Assembly: GCF_905220365.1 (NCBI RefSeq)
Contig: NC_061130.1
Location: 11,849,501-11,913,500, forward strand
Source: Vanessa cardui
Taxonomy: Eukaryota; Arthropoda; Insecta; Lepidoptera; Nymphalidae
Direction: 5' to 3'
Length of the DNA: 64,000 nt
How positions within the stretch are numbered: the stretch's first letter is position 1; each line of letters opens with the position of its first letter. The translations under genes were made by a program, and so were the position numbers. Positions 45,351 through 59,280 of the stretch are shown one piece after another. The notes under the pieces were generated by a model. It was not told the origin of the DNA. It was given only the letters and a program-made list of their open reading frames with translations, and did no database searches.

Positions 45351-47164
45351 AGCACCTGTTAATAATATATAAATAGATCTAACAGACTTGACGTTAATAT
45401 ACGTTAAACAACGTATCTATATAAACTTAAAGCATCTGCGGAGTTATTCTGTAATAACTCGAAACTAACAATGCAACGCGATCATAAAATGTTTATCAGT
45501 GATAAGTGACATTATATATAATAATAATTACTAATAACATTTCAGGGAAGCCCATCAAAGTACATAATATATTTATAATATCACCGTAAATCGTTGTAAT
45601 TTGTATGATTTTATTACTATGTCAACTCGCCTAAAAACATGTCGTAAAATATACGTTTTAAAGGACCTGTTTGTTAAACAAATTCATTTATTGACACAGA
45701 AAGATGATCACTTCCTGAATTGTTTTTACGAAACGAAATCTGAATTGTCCTGTCACCAATTTTGTAATCAAATTTGCATGTTATACAACACTCTATCCGG
45801 ATTTGAGAGAAATTCAATGATTTCATTATTTTTAATAAATTAAAGACTATTAAGTTTTAAGAAACTAAAACAAAAGTTTCTCTTTATGTAAATATATAAT
45901 ATTTAAATATCTATATATTTATATAACCTTCAAAGTTTGTCATATATGTTATTCGAAATTAAAATCGTTTTAACTGACGATTTCCGCTGGTATTTTTAAC
46001 ACGTACCTGAGCTATTAATACTATAAACCAATAGTTGCGTCTAGCATGTAGTGAGAATCACAAATCTAAAATTAGTTTGTTTGTATGTATGTCAGGGGGC
46101 CGAGCGTGAACAGCCGCCCGCCCTAAAAGGGTCACCGTGACTGGACAACTGTCAGGGATAGACGAACAAACAAAACGTCAAATTGCAAAAAAATATATAT
46201 CTGCTTGATCTCTTATTAAGACTTGAAGTCATATTACCAAACCCACAATAATCTAGTAATATAATACTTACACCAATGTATATTGTGAGTGTAATGTGTT
46301 AATGGAATCAAATTAAATTGAGAGGTATTTCTGAGTAACTCCTGTGGTTTTAATTGTATTATTTAAGCAGACTGACAAGTCGACCACCGCATAATAAGTG
46401 TTGACTAGTGATAAACATTCGAATTTTAAAAATATAAACCAACCCTTTGATCGCCAACGCGCCACCAACCTTGGCGACTAAGATGTTATGTCCCTTACAC
46501 ATAATTATGTTTTCACAATGCTTAAGCATCACATATGAGTGAAATCACTTCACACAATTATCAAGGGTTATATGATTCACTTAGCAAATTTTAACGTCTA
46601 CAATAAACCTGTCATCACGCTCACGACACAAAAGCACATTATTCCGTCCCCGGTTTCTTGGAATCACATAAAGGGTAAGTATCACTTACAAAGGTAAATA
46701 ATTTAATAAGCTCTTATTACCTTCTACTTCCTGATTTATGATCGAAGATTAAACATCGCGATTGATATTTACAAAATGAATATTTTGTAAATAAACGTAC
46801 TGAAATATTGTAAATACGTAAAAACAAAAACATACTTGATTATTTTACGTGCTCAATTCGTAATGTTTTCGTATAACATTAGTGGATCGTTTCCTACGCT
46901 CATTTTTTCAGTTATAAAAAATGTAAGCGTATATGGTCATGCAAAAGTATTTTCTTATTGATTGTAATCGTATCTATCTTCGATGTTCTTAGAGTGCAGT
47001 CATTTCGGACTATGATGCAGGAATTGAAAGTGCAACTATGTTTGCGAACATACGCCAACACTGTAACATTGCGCAGTTGGCTAATCTCCGTTAAAAACAG
47101 CCGCCGTCGACGAATTCAGTACGTTACTCGTTTTGAATCAATATCTTACCCTATCCGACTTATA

Positions 47165-47375
47165 ATAATATTATAAGAGTGAAAGTTTGTATGGATGTAT
47201 GTATATTTGTTACTCTTTCATGAAAAATCTACTGGACGGATTTGGAAACGGACTGAACTTTTTACAGTAATATAGGATATACATCAGAATAACAAATCGG
47301 TTATGAGTTATAATGATTTAATGTCATTTGTTCATAATATTAAGTACCCGTTCGAAGCCGGGGCGGGCCGCTAGT
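47165..47375 (+). repeat. Degenerate retroelement 3'-tail repeat
   Basis: 'agagtgaaagtttgtatgga', 'aatctactggacggatttgg' and a terminus 'cgttcgaagccggggcgggc'. Confidence 0.55.
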
Positions 47376-47979
47376 GTTGTATATATTATACTGATATATC
47401 GAATAGTATGATTTCGAATTGAGTTTGTAATCATACTATTTTTACTTTATTGTAAATAAATAACATAATAAAAGCTTATAAATGAAATGAGCTCTTAAAT
47501 CCTTTTTACGATTGTGCGGTGAACGTTTCCGGTTAACGATTCTAGCTAAATAATTCTAATTCGTATATAAAAGAAAATAAAACCAAAAACCAAGCTTATA
47601 AAATTAATCCGGAATGCACTTAAGATAGACCTATTTATTCAAGATTAGAGTTTGAGAAAAGTTTTATACGAATACAAGTGGAAAGTTATTTTAAAATTAG
47701 TGTAACATCACTCGATTGTTTTTGATGTATTTGTATTTATTGAATTGCTTTGCACATTTTTAAACAATGTTTTCTTTACTTTATTAGGTCGTTGGAATAC
47801 TTTTTTTGATTAAGACCTAGATTATATAGATATTTAATGTTAGTCTTAAAAATATCGATGTTTCACATAAATCAACTTATTCGCATAACTCATTAATGTT
47901 GGCCAGAGATACATTTTGGGAATTGTATCTTCCCATGGCATTGACAGTGTCATCTGGCTACTCTAGACTTCGACTGTGG

Positions 47980-48260
47980 GATTCTGTGAGAATACATTTC
48001 GTATCTCACTAATATATTTGTCAACCGAGTTACGATAATAGGATATTATAATACAGTTATCCTATAATTTTTATAATCTTTATATTCAATATCAAGTATG
48101 AAATTTTACGCTCTTGTTCCGTTGTAAGTTTCGAGGTTCTTTTTCCAGAATAATTCCACAGATACAAAATAATATTGACGACAACTTGTAATCGTCTGTA
48201 ATCGTCACCCGATTCGTTATTTTTTACATCATATACCTTCAGCATAGCATGTTATAACAA
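47980..48260. repeat. Unclassified repeat, partner of 30700-30960
   Basis: It shares 'ttcgtatctcact', a 'gtcaaccgagttacga' segment and 'ttctttttccagaata' with the other copy. The 62-codon minus-strand frame is within it. Confidence 0.45.
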
Positions 48261-50774
48261 GAAATATCTTAATTATGATGAAAATAATACGTATTATATA
48301 TATATAAGTAATCTCAGTTATCCATGTGACAACCTTATTAAAAAATTTGATTTTTTTTAAATAAATTAAATTTTTATAAATTTAAAAGCAAAGGTCAATA
48401 AAACAATACTTTAATACGTGTGTGAAACTGTTTTTTCTCAAACACAAAATTAAATCATTCTTTGTTCTCCTACACGAAATCGCAGTATTAGGAAAACTAA
48501 TAACAACATCAAGTTAATTAAATTTATTATATTAAAGTAGTTGCTGTAATCATAAATTAAAGACTGCCTTGTAAAAAAGATGTTTTTGACATAGGTATTA
48601 TTCTGATTAAAATATAATTTACTATTATAACCATCAAAATAGTATTTTAAAAAGCTTTCAGTAGTGTTTGTAATTTTATAACTTAAAACTCAATTTCCTA
48701 TTCAATTTAAGGAGTAAGAAACGCAATCATTGTTTAAAAAAAAACAAACACATACATGTGAAAATAAAAAAAAATACTACTAATATAGCAATAGCTTGAT
48801 CTAAGTAACTATGTAAACATAGATTAAGTAAATATGAAATAAATATATTAATATATAATAAGTATAGCAGATATTAAGTTACTTGTAATTTAAATAGCGA
48901 TACTATATATTAAGTGGAGACACTTTCATGCGTGAGAAAAGAGTGAATGTGGAAATATACTTAAAAGGACAAGTTGTAACAATGCGGAAGTTCGACGTCA
49001 AGTTTGTCGAACCTAATGTTAGAAAAGCGAGAGAAAAGTTGTATAACTACGTCGCACATACATATTTATACACGGATACTTTATCCAACATTACCTAATG
49101 ATGTGCAATGACTGATAAATATTTTGAAAACGATTATCACACTTATACTTGATTTGGTTTATCCAAGCCAGGCTGGGTAGGTTAGGTACAGTATTGTTAT
49201 GTTTACGTTCTTTTGTACAGGTTGGATGAGTGAGCCAGTGTAATATATAAGGGACATAATATCTCATCATTACTTACTCTTTACGTTAACTCTCCTTACG
49301 GTCAAACCACTGAATTAAATTGACGAGGAAAACTTGAACCTCAAGGACATAGGCTACTTTTTGATACTTAAAACTAGCGAGCGAAGCCACATGCGATAAA
49401 TAGTTGTTTATATTTCTATGAACTATCATCGTATCTCATTCTTGAAACGTTGAAGCGGACTTACGACGATATGGGTATCCTTTTCGAAATTCATTCATGT
49501 ACAAAAGTTTTATGATTCGATTTCTCTTACTTTTTTTATCAATTAATGATTGAATCGGTTGATCAGACCAGGACATGTGATTGACGCTTCGCTTCCTGCA
49601 GATAGAACCCTCGATAAAAACATTGAACATCCGGATTACTAAATAAATTAATCTCATGATATTAATTTATAACATGAGTTAAACAAAATATATATATAAA
49701 ATTTAAAGTTTATCTTGCGTTTAAAAAAATATGTTCTTTTAATATTGATGATCAGTTTTTAAATGTCGAAATAACAATAACATTATCAAAGTGGCCTCGA
49801 TAACGAACGGGCAGGTATTGTGTGCCCTCGTGCCCTGGCAGACGTCCAAAGTTAATAAAATTCAGCGACGACAAACCGGCCAAAATTAATTTAAACATAC
49901 AGTCAGTTTTCGACAATTCAATACCTTATTAAATCAAATCTCATTGGAGGACCTCTACTTCATGAAAGAGAATATTCAAATGTTTTCAAAATTGACTATA
50001 TGTAAGAAAATTCATAACATAATGATGTTCTATTAACCAATTTCCGCTTTGGCGGCCATTTTTAAAGGACACTAATCCAAATGCGCATGTCACATTGTAG
50101 TGTTCAAATGTATGCACAAAAATGTAGAGTCATCTTGTTTACGTCCGCACTCTCCTAATTCAACAGCAAATTCGAAAAGACATTCCTCTTCAGTTCAGGC
50201 CGAGGAATACCTACAATACCTTTACAAGCCCAAAGACAGAGGAGTATACAACCATGAGAATCAAATAATCCAACCACTGCACCAATGACACAGAGCATTA
50301 AACTTTCTGTACATTTACATATTTTAATCAAACGAAAGTTTTAATACCAAGGTGAAGTCGTACAGACTAACAATGGATTTATGCGACTATAATTATTCCA
50401 AGACAAGGCTAAAACATTTCACGATATATAAAACACGCTATGTGAAATAAATTGATTAGACTTATTATTTCATACAACGGAAGTTATCAGAAATACTTGT
50501 TGATATTCCAATATCTGGAACTGCCAGTCATATTTGAAAAAACCTTTTGCATTTGATAGCCCGATTCGGCTATACTACTTTAACGTTACGACTTACGGAA
50601 GAGCAGCAGATATGTAAGGCGACTAAGGCGAATAGCCTGCGGCCCACCTAGTGTAAATTATTAGTAGTTTTTTAGTATTCGTTTCAGTCCGTTTGGGTAG
50701 GTACCACCCACTAATCAAATAATCTACCAGCAATTACCAACCTGCATTTCAATATACATATATATGTATGTATA

Positions 50775-51015
50775 TTTTGGGTTCTTGGAACCCATTTTGG
50801 AATTGAATGGTACACTTTTTAAGACACGTTAGTTATCATTGTTTTGTTTTGTTGTTGTTTTTTTATAGATAAAGTTAATCAGTAGTTATAATTAGTTAAT
50901 ATGTTTTTGTTTATTTTTATTGTTTTTCTTTTTTTTTTAATTTTTTTTATATATTTTATTCCTTTTTGATTGTGTCTCGTGTCCTAATAAACATTTCTTT
51001 ATTTCTTTCTTTAGT
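50775..51015 (+). repeat. Possible 3' end of a retroelement or polyadenylated transcript
   Basis: T-rich DNA ends 'tgtgtctcgtgtcctaataa' then 'acatttctttatttctttct'. An AATAAA hexamer near a simple ATTTC tail resembles a LINE 3' UTR. No coding region precedes it. Confidence 0.3.
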
Positions 51016-51907
51016 TAGTTTAATATTGAATGAACATGAAAATCTATGTTGATATTTTCGGTCGGTTTATCGAGTGTGATTACAATCTCAGGCCTTGGCA
51101 AGGTCAAGGCTTACTGAAAGTTTATAAAACAAAGTACTACCATGGTAATCAGCTATTGTAAGGCTTATAAGGTCAAATAACAAAGGAAATTTAAACGTAT
51201 ATAATATATGTAAATAAGGCAACATCCAGATTGATTTTTCAACGTACCTGCGTTTTATTAATACAAAAAAAAAATCTAAAATTCAAGGGGTGCGAATTAA
51301 CCTTTCAACCCTCAATCTTCAACTATGTTCAATCATATCATTTTAAGTGTCATTATATTTAGCACAAATAATTTCACACACGGCTTTTGCAATTACGTTA
51401 CTCTATGCTGAGATGTCTATCATATGTAATTTTACTAATAATTTTATCATAGAACATTTTTTTCTTTAAATTAATATTTCCTCGGAAATATCGTGTTGTA
51501 TAAATCATAACAGTATAAAGATGTAAGTTTTGTTTGTTTTTCCAGTAGTTGAGGAGAAAATTGTAGGACTAGTGCTTTAAACGACGTATCAAACGAACGC
51601 TTGCGAAACTACAACGAATAAATACGAAAACTTCGAATTAGTTTAGTATGTCTTCAAAATTACTACAGCAGTATACGCTTTACTTATCTTTTACAGATAA
51701 ATCACAGTTTATAATTTATGATCCTAAATATTTAGTATTACATAGTACTATAACTTTATCACACTGAAACTTTATATTGAAGATATTAAAAGAAGAAAAA
51801 TATATCAACACAGTATTAACGGATAAATTATCTCACTTAGTGCTTATTGTATTTTATTATGATACATATTTTGTTATTTAACTTAAAACACAATGCATAC
51901 ATGCATA

Positions 51908-51908
<1 letters not shown>

Positions 51909-51943
<35 letters not shown>

Positions 51944-51980
51944 GGAGAGTGTGTGTGTATGTGTGTGTGGGTGTGTGTGT

Positions 51981-52038
<58 letters not shown>
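51909..52038. repeat. GT/CA microsatellite, ~130 bp
   Basis: A GT run is interrupted by 'aatgggaga' and single-base changes; the last part, 51991-52038, is 24 uninterrupted GT units. Open frames of Thr-His or Cys-Val repeats over it are artefacts. Confidence 0.97.
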
Positions 52039-52039
<1 letters not shown>

Positions 52040-52639
52040 CGTAATACAAGTGCAAGTTATTGAAGATGAATGTTAAAAACTCAAAGTTACGTTGAATTAA
52101 TTCTCAATCAACAGGTAATGTTAAAAATGAACAGATATCGATTGTCATATGTTTTATAGACCGAAAAGGAAAGGAAACAATCGTAAGTTATAGTTCTAGG
52201 CTAGGTTGGCGTCTATAAAAAGACGAACGAAAGAAACTATTACTTCATAGGATATCATTGACATTATCTTACATAAAAATTTGTTATGAAATAAAAAATA
52301 TATATATAAATATTCCGAAATATTCATGTTCTGTCTATCTATGCACATATCAAATATAATATAACAATACGCGCATTTTAATTATGTTCGAAACAATGAG
52401 ATCATCAATACAAAAACTTTATATTTCGGAAAAGATATAAAAACTGAAGAATAAGTCGTAAAACTATCGCAATAAGGACCTACTTTAAGAAACCGAAGCC
52501 GTAAAATACATATTAATTGTCAAAGATTATAAGAGCTATAAAAACGGCCGTTCTCCCATTATTTGTAAAAATTAAATGGGGTCGCCTTAATCGAAAATGA
52601 AAGTAAATATCGAGAAACATTCCGCTATTAAAGTATAGC

Positions 52640-52795
52640 AACAGAAGGTTTGGAACTCATTCAAACACGCTGTTCCAGTGTTAGTGAATTCACATGTGGC
52701 AAATTTTCATCCAACACATGCAGGTTTCCTCACGTTATTTTACCGGCACCGGAATCTTAAACACACATTTGCGGGTTTGAACACGCGCAATCGGC
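52640..52795 (-). repeat. Degenerate SINE fragment
   Basis: On the minus strand it has 'cgtgaggaaacctgcatgtg' (one change), 'gccacatgtgaattcac' and 'gtttggaac' pieces, with the tRNA-like head mostly lost. Confidence 0.6.
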
Positions 52796-54589
52796 TAAGT
52801 TTCAAATGTTGAATGCGTTTATATTTTGTAATCTAAAAACAAATTTAATGAATTCACATTATAGCGGTAAAGAATTGTAATAATCACAACTTGCAATTCA
52901 TTTGTTTTCTTACGAAAGTTAATTGAATACGCATGAAATGTAAAATAATGAATGCATCGAAATTAACATAGCGGCTAGTGCGATGTTCGTATTTGTAAAT
53001 CAAATTATACACTCGTCAGTAAAACTTCTCGTGTAGTTTTTGCATCATATTCGTATATTAATTATTACTTATTAGTTTCTGATAAATTATCAGAAATCAA
53101 TAATTTAATATTAGTTCAAGATTGGCTGGACAAACATTAATTTAAATAAGTATTCATCAATACGTAGTACTTACAGGCGTATTATATATTTTTACATTTT
53201 TAATATTAGCGCTATACATTATTAATTCGATTGAGTTCGTTCGTTAATCGTCGTGCGTTTCTATATTTTATTAATTGCAAAACACAATATATAAACAATT
53301 GTATTATAATTTGAACTGTTCAGTTTATATTGGTTTAATATTTATTTATTTTTAAATGAAAATAATATAAACACACGAAGGACTGTAAAATTATAAATGT
53401 TGTCATAAATAATAAATATAAATTAGAATGCCTTCTGTATTTTATAAGGTACCTTAAAATAATTTGCTTATATAAAAACACACATTAATGTTACTATATG
53501 CTACTAATTTAAAAAATGTATCATAATTTACTTTCTGTAAACGTAATACGATGACAATCTCACCGGAATAATTAACAACACGATAACATATCTATCTTAG
53601 AGCGACTAGTTTAAACAAACTTCATAAGATTTGATCTAAACGTAACTAATGAAATTACTTAATAAATCAATTATTTTTTTGAAAAAAAAAACTGACCTCG
53701 TCCGTCCACAAACATTTGCGAAAAGTTGCGCTAACTCATATCATACAGCGGGGTCAATCCAATCACAAACATCACTACACGAAATATGAACCACATTCTG
53801 CCAACATTGGCTCACACTTGTGTCCAACAAGTACAACGCAAATAAACGTATCAGGGGCGTACGGTGCGTGTGTCCAGAAGCGCGCTATATGTTAGACTGG
53901 CGTATTCTGTATATTCCGAACGTCGTTTCGTTGATTACCGAGCAGCAAAAACCAGATCGCTATAGGATTTATTTAAAAAAAATCTCATTTGACTTAATGA
54001 CGAAATATTAATTATATTTATAGAAAACTAAAATTTCTTTTTAAAAAAAATTCATGCGTAAAGAAAAAGAAAATTTGAATAAATAATTTATAAATTGGTT
54101 ATTTAATTTCCATAAATATAAACGCCCAGGAAGCCATTACAATATTAAAAACATAAGATATTTTTTATATATTTTATTGACTCGCGTAAAAATTACGAGG
54201 AAATAAATGTTATTGCTAATTAATTGATATTATTATTGAAAAAAATAAAAGAATATTTATTAAAACAAGTATGTCGTATTGACCATATGTGACATTACGA
54301 CTTGGGCCTTCATGTCATAAAATTAAAGTAAACAATTGAATAAGTCATAAAGAAATTAGTATAAAATAATACATAGTATGTTTAATAGTGAATGCCTGTG
54401 GTGATGCCGCATTTTCCCATTTGAAGTTCAACGAACCATCGTGGAAAGTCGACTGAAGATAAGAAAACTGACAACTAATGCGTTTTTTTTATTGATGTGA
54501 CAGTCTTTGTTGTTTAGTTCCTATTTCTTATGATCGTTTATTATAATCTGTATCTTAACACTGAATTATCTTTAAATTATATTTTACTA

Positions 54590-54800
54590 GCGACCCGCCC
54601 CAACTTTGCACGGTTGCAATGCATATCACAGAAACTTCTAAAACTATTAGTGCTTTTTACTATATTTTCCATGAATTATATACAAATCTGTCTCTCGAAT
54701 CACTCTAAAAAAAGCCTCATCAAAATCCGTTGCGTAATTTAAAAGATCTAAGCATACATAGGGACAGATAGTGGTAAGCGACTTTGTTTTATACTATGGA
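54590..54800 (+). repeat. Lepidopteran retroelement 3'-tail repeat
   Basis: It begins 'actagcgacccgccccaact', contains 'gcctcatcaaaatccgttgc' and 'atctaagcatacataggg', and ends 'gcgactttgttttatactat'. This is one of the most widespread butterfly repeat signatures. Confidence 0.75.
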
Positions 54801-55736
54801 ATAATTACACGTTATAACTTTACAGACATTAAATTTAAATTTATTAGTTTTACGTTTTGGATTAAAGAACCGTATGTACCAACATAATCTCGAAAGTAGG
54901 TACTGCCACGGTCTTTAAATATTAAATGCGCATATTCATTTAGCTTTAATGTGGCTCCCCCTATGATTAACATGACTATCGTTCGTAATGAAATGACCTA
55001 CAAAATAAAAGAGGTTTTATTTAATCTTAAATTACATTTTAATTACATTTTTATCTACATACACACACATATGTACCACGGTGATATAATAATAAACAAG
55101 TTTTTAAAATATCGCTTACAAAATAAACGAGAGCAGACAGGCTTATATGCCCTCAGTAGATTATTTAAAAACAACCTGTAAAGTCACTGCGAAACGCGAT
55201 CTTGAAAAACAAAAAAACAATATCCGCTAATGACAATAACAATTATAACACTAAAGGATACACGTATCAAAACAGCGTACGACCGTAACTGACAGCTTTA
55301 AACATTTCACGAATGAAATATCAATTGGGTTCTTACAGCAATACAATAAATAGCACAGCAGAACACGATCGTGAAATCTAAGAAGGTGATATTCTGAAAG
55401 TGACATGCGACATTGACTATAATAATTATAGCGCACATACACGCAGCAAAATAGCATAAGTCGATTTTAAACGTTCGCATTGAATGAGAAACGGAGTGTT
55501 CTCGGATACCGGTGGTGACAATAATTGGTAATTCATAGCAATTTGAATAGTAAGAGGTATAATCAAGCATTACTATTTCTTAGATTGTCAATGCAAGAAC
55601 CATTCAATTTAAACTACTGCTATTGGACTAAGGCTTTTTCTCACATCGACGAGAATTTTAGGAACTACATCCACCACGCAGCATTACTATTGTGTGTGGA
55701 AGATTTTCATGAAATAATACAAGTGTTCTCATGATG

Positions 55737-55835
55737 TCTTAACCACCGAGCACAAAAATATATTTCATATTAACATAAATTAAGTTTAGTGGTGCTTGCC
55801 CGGATTTGTAAAATAATCTTCAGTTAAAATGTTGA
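55737..55835 (-). repeat. Degenerate SINE head and middle
   Basis: 'accaccgagcacaaaaatat', 'aagtttagtggtgcttgccc' and 'tcttcagttaaaatgt' in reverse orientation. Confidence 0.5.
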
Positions 55836-58721
55836 TATTCTATCGTCTGTGCAATTCAGCTCTCGTTTTTAACCAGCCTATAACAACACCAGTGTACTGT
55901 GCTGTTTTAAAACGGAACACAACACAAAGTATTAATGTTGTTGTTAGGCGCAAACTATTTGATTGTATGTAGTATTTTGATCATGTATTATCATAAAATG
56001 CACGCGCACGTGCCCCTAATTGCGATGCACGTCGAAACCGAGACCGGATACAATCTGAACAACAACCCATAAAGGTCGAACGTGTACAATCGGCAACAGC
56101 AGTGATAAAAAAAAATGCATGTCAATAAATCCACTTCATAATCATATTCAAGTTGGTACTTACGAGCACGTTATTTCATTCCTCGTAAATTATAACTTTG
56201 GTAATACATCATCATCAATCATTTGGGGTCAACGTATTATATGTATATCGAAAAATATTGGCAAGCTATTACGACCAGATTACTGGAAGTTAAGTGATGA
56301 CAGACTGATAGTGTTGAATCAGTATACAATCTTAATAAGTATTTTACAATCCCCGGGTTACGACATATTGGTTCTGTATCACTATGGTGCTAGTCAAATG
56401 TTATATATACGAACAAATAAAACTATCAAAACTAACTACAATATTTAACGAAGTACATTAACATAGACCTACATATCGCTCACCATCCCGCTCAATCTGC
56501 GATGTGGAACGCATTTTTACACTTTCTTACAAAACAGTAACTCTTGAATATATATTTATAATTATAACCATAAAATGTATTGTCGCCTCAATTTATGGCG
56601 AACAATAAATACATCGTGCTATTCAAACAAAAACAATCCAACCGGAAGATATTAATGACGTTTAAAGAATGTATGCAAGTACTTTGACTAGTGTATCCGT
56701 TAGTTCCGTACGGATACGCATATTTAACTCTAGATCAAATTATTCTAATCTCTATTCCCTAGTCAATAAAGTACAAATTAAGTCAGCTATATCTAATTCT
56801 GTTTAAGTGACAGTAACTAATTCATACTGCAGCGGAGGCATTGAGTTTATAATGTCAATTTATGCAAAAACTTAATTACTCCATATAAAAGACACAAAAA
56901 CTATTGCGTATCCACATACACCATACTAAAATTCTCAACACACACGCAACTATAACAACTATTCCTATATAATGTCTATAAAGATATTTTGAAAGTGTGT
57001 AAAACACATTTCGCTTTCTCAATCGAAATGGCAAGTCACAAACCACAAAACTAGAATTTTTAAAGCAAAACCAATTTCTAGATAAACTTATTGCATAAAT
57101 TTATTTAAGCGTAATGAAAGAAAGTTTGTTAACGAAATTTCATAAAATATTTTTTATTATTCAATGAATTTGAATAAAGAAGTCACGTGTTATTAGTTGT
57201 GTGCAATTAATGAACAAACAATTGTTCGGATCGAGATGAAGTTAAAACAACAGTGTTACGAGTGGTTTCGGTCCGCCGCTCTCGTCTAGCGAACAGCATA
57301 CATATGCATGGCATGGAAACCTGACTTTCTTTGCACTTAGAATGTTTATTAGAATTTCGCAGATCGAATCTTTTTGTCCGCACGCACCCATGCGTATTAA
57401 CGTCCAATTGTTCATCATTATTCGAGACACGTGCTTCGTATTTCAACTACGCATCTAATCACGCACGTCATAGTTTTTGTTACGTAGGTTAATAAACTTA
57501 TTATAAACGGACCCTAGAAGAAATACGTGACAAGTGACAAGCAAACCACTCGCCTTTATCTGGACACACGTAATTAATAACGTATTGTTATTTATTCGAT
57601 GGAAAACTCGAATGATTATCATTAAATGCGTTTTATTTATTTATTTATTTTATTTAATTATTAAATTTTGTTTGGTAATATACTTAGAATATGTTGATAT
57701 TTTTAACAGTATAATAGTTTCAAGGCTTTTAATTGACAACTGGGTAATGTCAGCGGTAACTTTATACTATAGACATACCCATTTATTTTGTAGGTCATGT
57801 ATAATTAGTAATATATATATTTTTTATCTAAATTTATTTAATGATTAACTTTCTATTCATAAGCAAAAACAATTACGCGTCCAGTACGCGTAAAAAACAC
57901 GCCTACAGGTTAAGTAATCTACGCTATAACAATTAGAAACTGGCTGATATTAAAAAAAAAACTTAAAAATGGAACAATGCGGTCTATTTAAAAACTTTTT
58001 TTTTTGTCTGACAGCAAGCATATAGCTGATGATTAGTGAGAACTCCAACCAGCGACAGTGACACTAATAAATAAAATCAATAATACTAACACCAGCAAAC
58101 AACTGAAATGATATATTCATGTCTTTTGTGGCTGTATACATTGGCTCACTTGTCATTTAAACCGGAACAGAAATATTGACATGAAAAAAATATATTTTTG
58201 TACGTTTTTTGTATTTTTCATTTGTTTTCATATCATATCGTGACATTTAGAGCTATCCTGTAAGAACACACTAGATTCCCAAAGCAGAGCTCGATCATGT
58301 CAGTAAGTGCAACATTAAAAACAACAATTATAACACTTAAAATCTACTCTCATTGAAATTGTGTTTCAATGTGCGAGTAAGTTTTCAAAATTTCAAACGC
58401 GATATGTGAAGTGAGTTACAGAATAACACTTCCGTTTCTTTTAGTACCAACCGAAAATCCGCACGAACTATCCTAACGACCTTTCAGATCGATGACTGAC
58501 CAGCGAATACATAACAGAAGTAACTATTAATATCTGTGATTCGGGCAGAAGGAACATTTTATTACGTGGGCGCTATTGGTTAAAATAACTCATCTCTATG
58601 CGTACAAATAAAAGTCCCACTTACCTCAATCTATGTGCGCCTTTGAATTATTATTAAAATTAAATTACTTTATTCTCTACATTTTTATTTTATCTTGTAC
58701 GTCTACTATACGTATGCAAAA

Positions 58722-58925
58722 ATGCGTGGTGGTCGAATGGTTATAAGACGTGAATTTTAACCGATGATTCTGAGTTCAAACCCTGGACAAGCACCATTGA
58801 ATTCATGTGTTTAATTTGTGTACATAATTCGTCATATCTTTCTTCGTCATCATTGACGGCAAACACGGCGAAAGAATGAATCGAATGAAAATCTGCGAAT
58901 TTTGTATCCGTATTGAAGCAACGTC
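58722..58925 (+). repeat. Diverged tRNA-derived SINE
   Basis: 'ggtggtcgaatggttataag', 'gaattttaaccgatgattct', 'gagttcaaaccctggacaag' and 'ttcatgtgtttaatttgtgt'. Confidence 0.6.
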
Positions 58926-59056
58926 AAATTAAATTTGAAGTTAAAGCTACGCTACTATATACGATAGATTAATAACAAACACAAATTAAATACATAAATA
59001 GTCAATGGCGCTTATTCAGGTTAAAACTTGATAAATATATAAATAAATATGATAAA

Positions 59057-59280
59057 TATGAGACAACATCACATACATTACTCTGATCCCAATGTAAGTA
59101 GCTGAAGCACTTGTGTTATGGAAATCAGAAGTAACGACGGTACCACAAACACCCAGACCCAAGACAACATAGAAAACTAATGGTAATCTACATCGACTAG
59201 GCCGGGAATCGAACCCGGGACCTCAGAGTGGCGTACCCATAAAAACCGGTGTACACACAACTCGACCATGGAGGTCGTCG
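59057..59280 (-). repeat. Second tRNA-derived SINE family, full-length copy 2
   Basis: It matches 14433-14655 along its whole length, in the same orientation, including 'cgggttcgattcccggcc' and the 'ggtctgggtgtttgtggtac' body. Its A/T-rich end (atatttatcatattt) differs from the other copy, as expected for independent insertions. Confidence 0.85.

Noticed and set aside
50100..50288. A 62-codon plus-strand frame of fairly protein-like composition
   Set aside because: It has no family similarity that I can name, no splice signals and no conserved motif. It is within the size range of chance frames here.
51837..52055. Thr-His and Cys-Val repeat proteins
   Set aside because: They are translations of a GT microsatellite.
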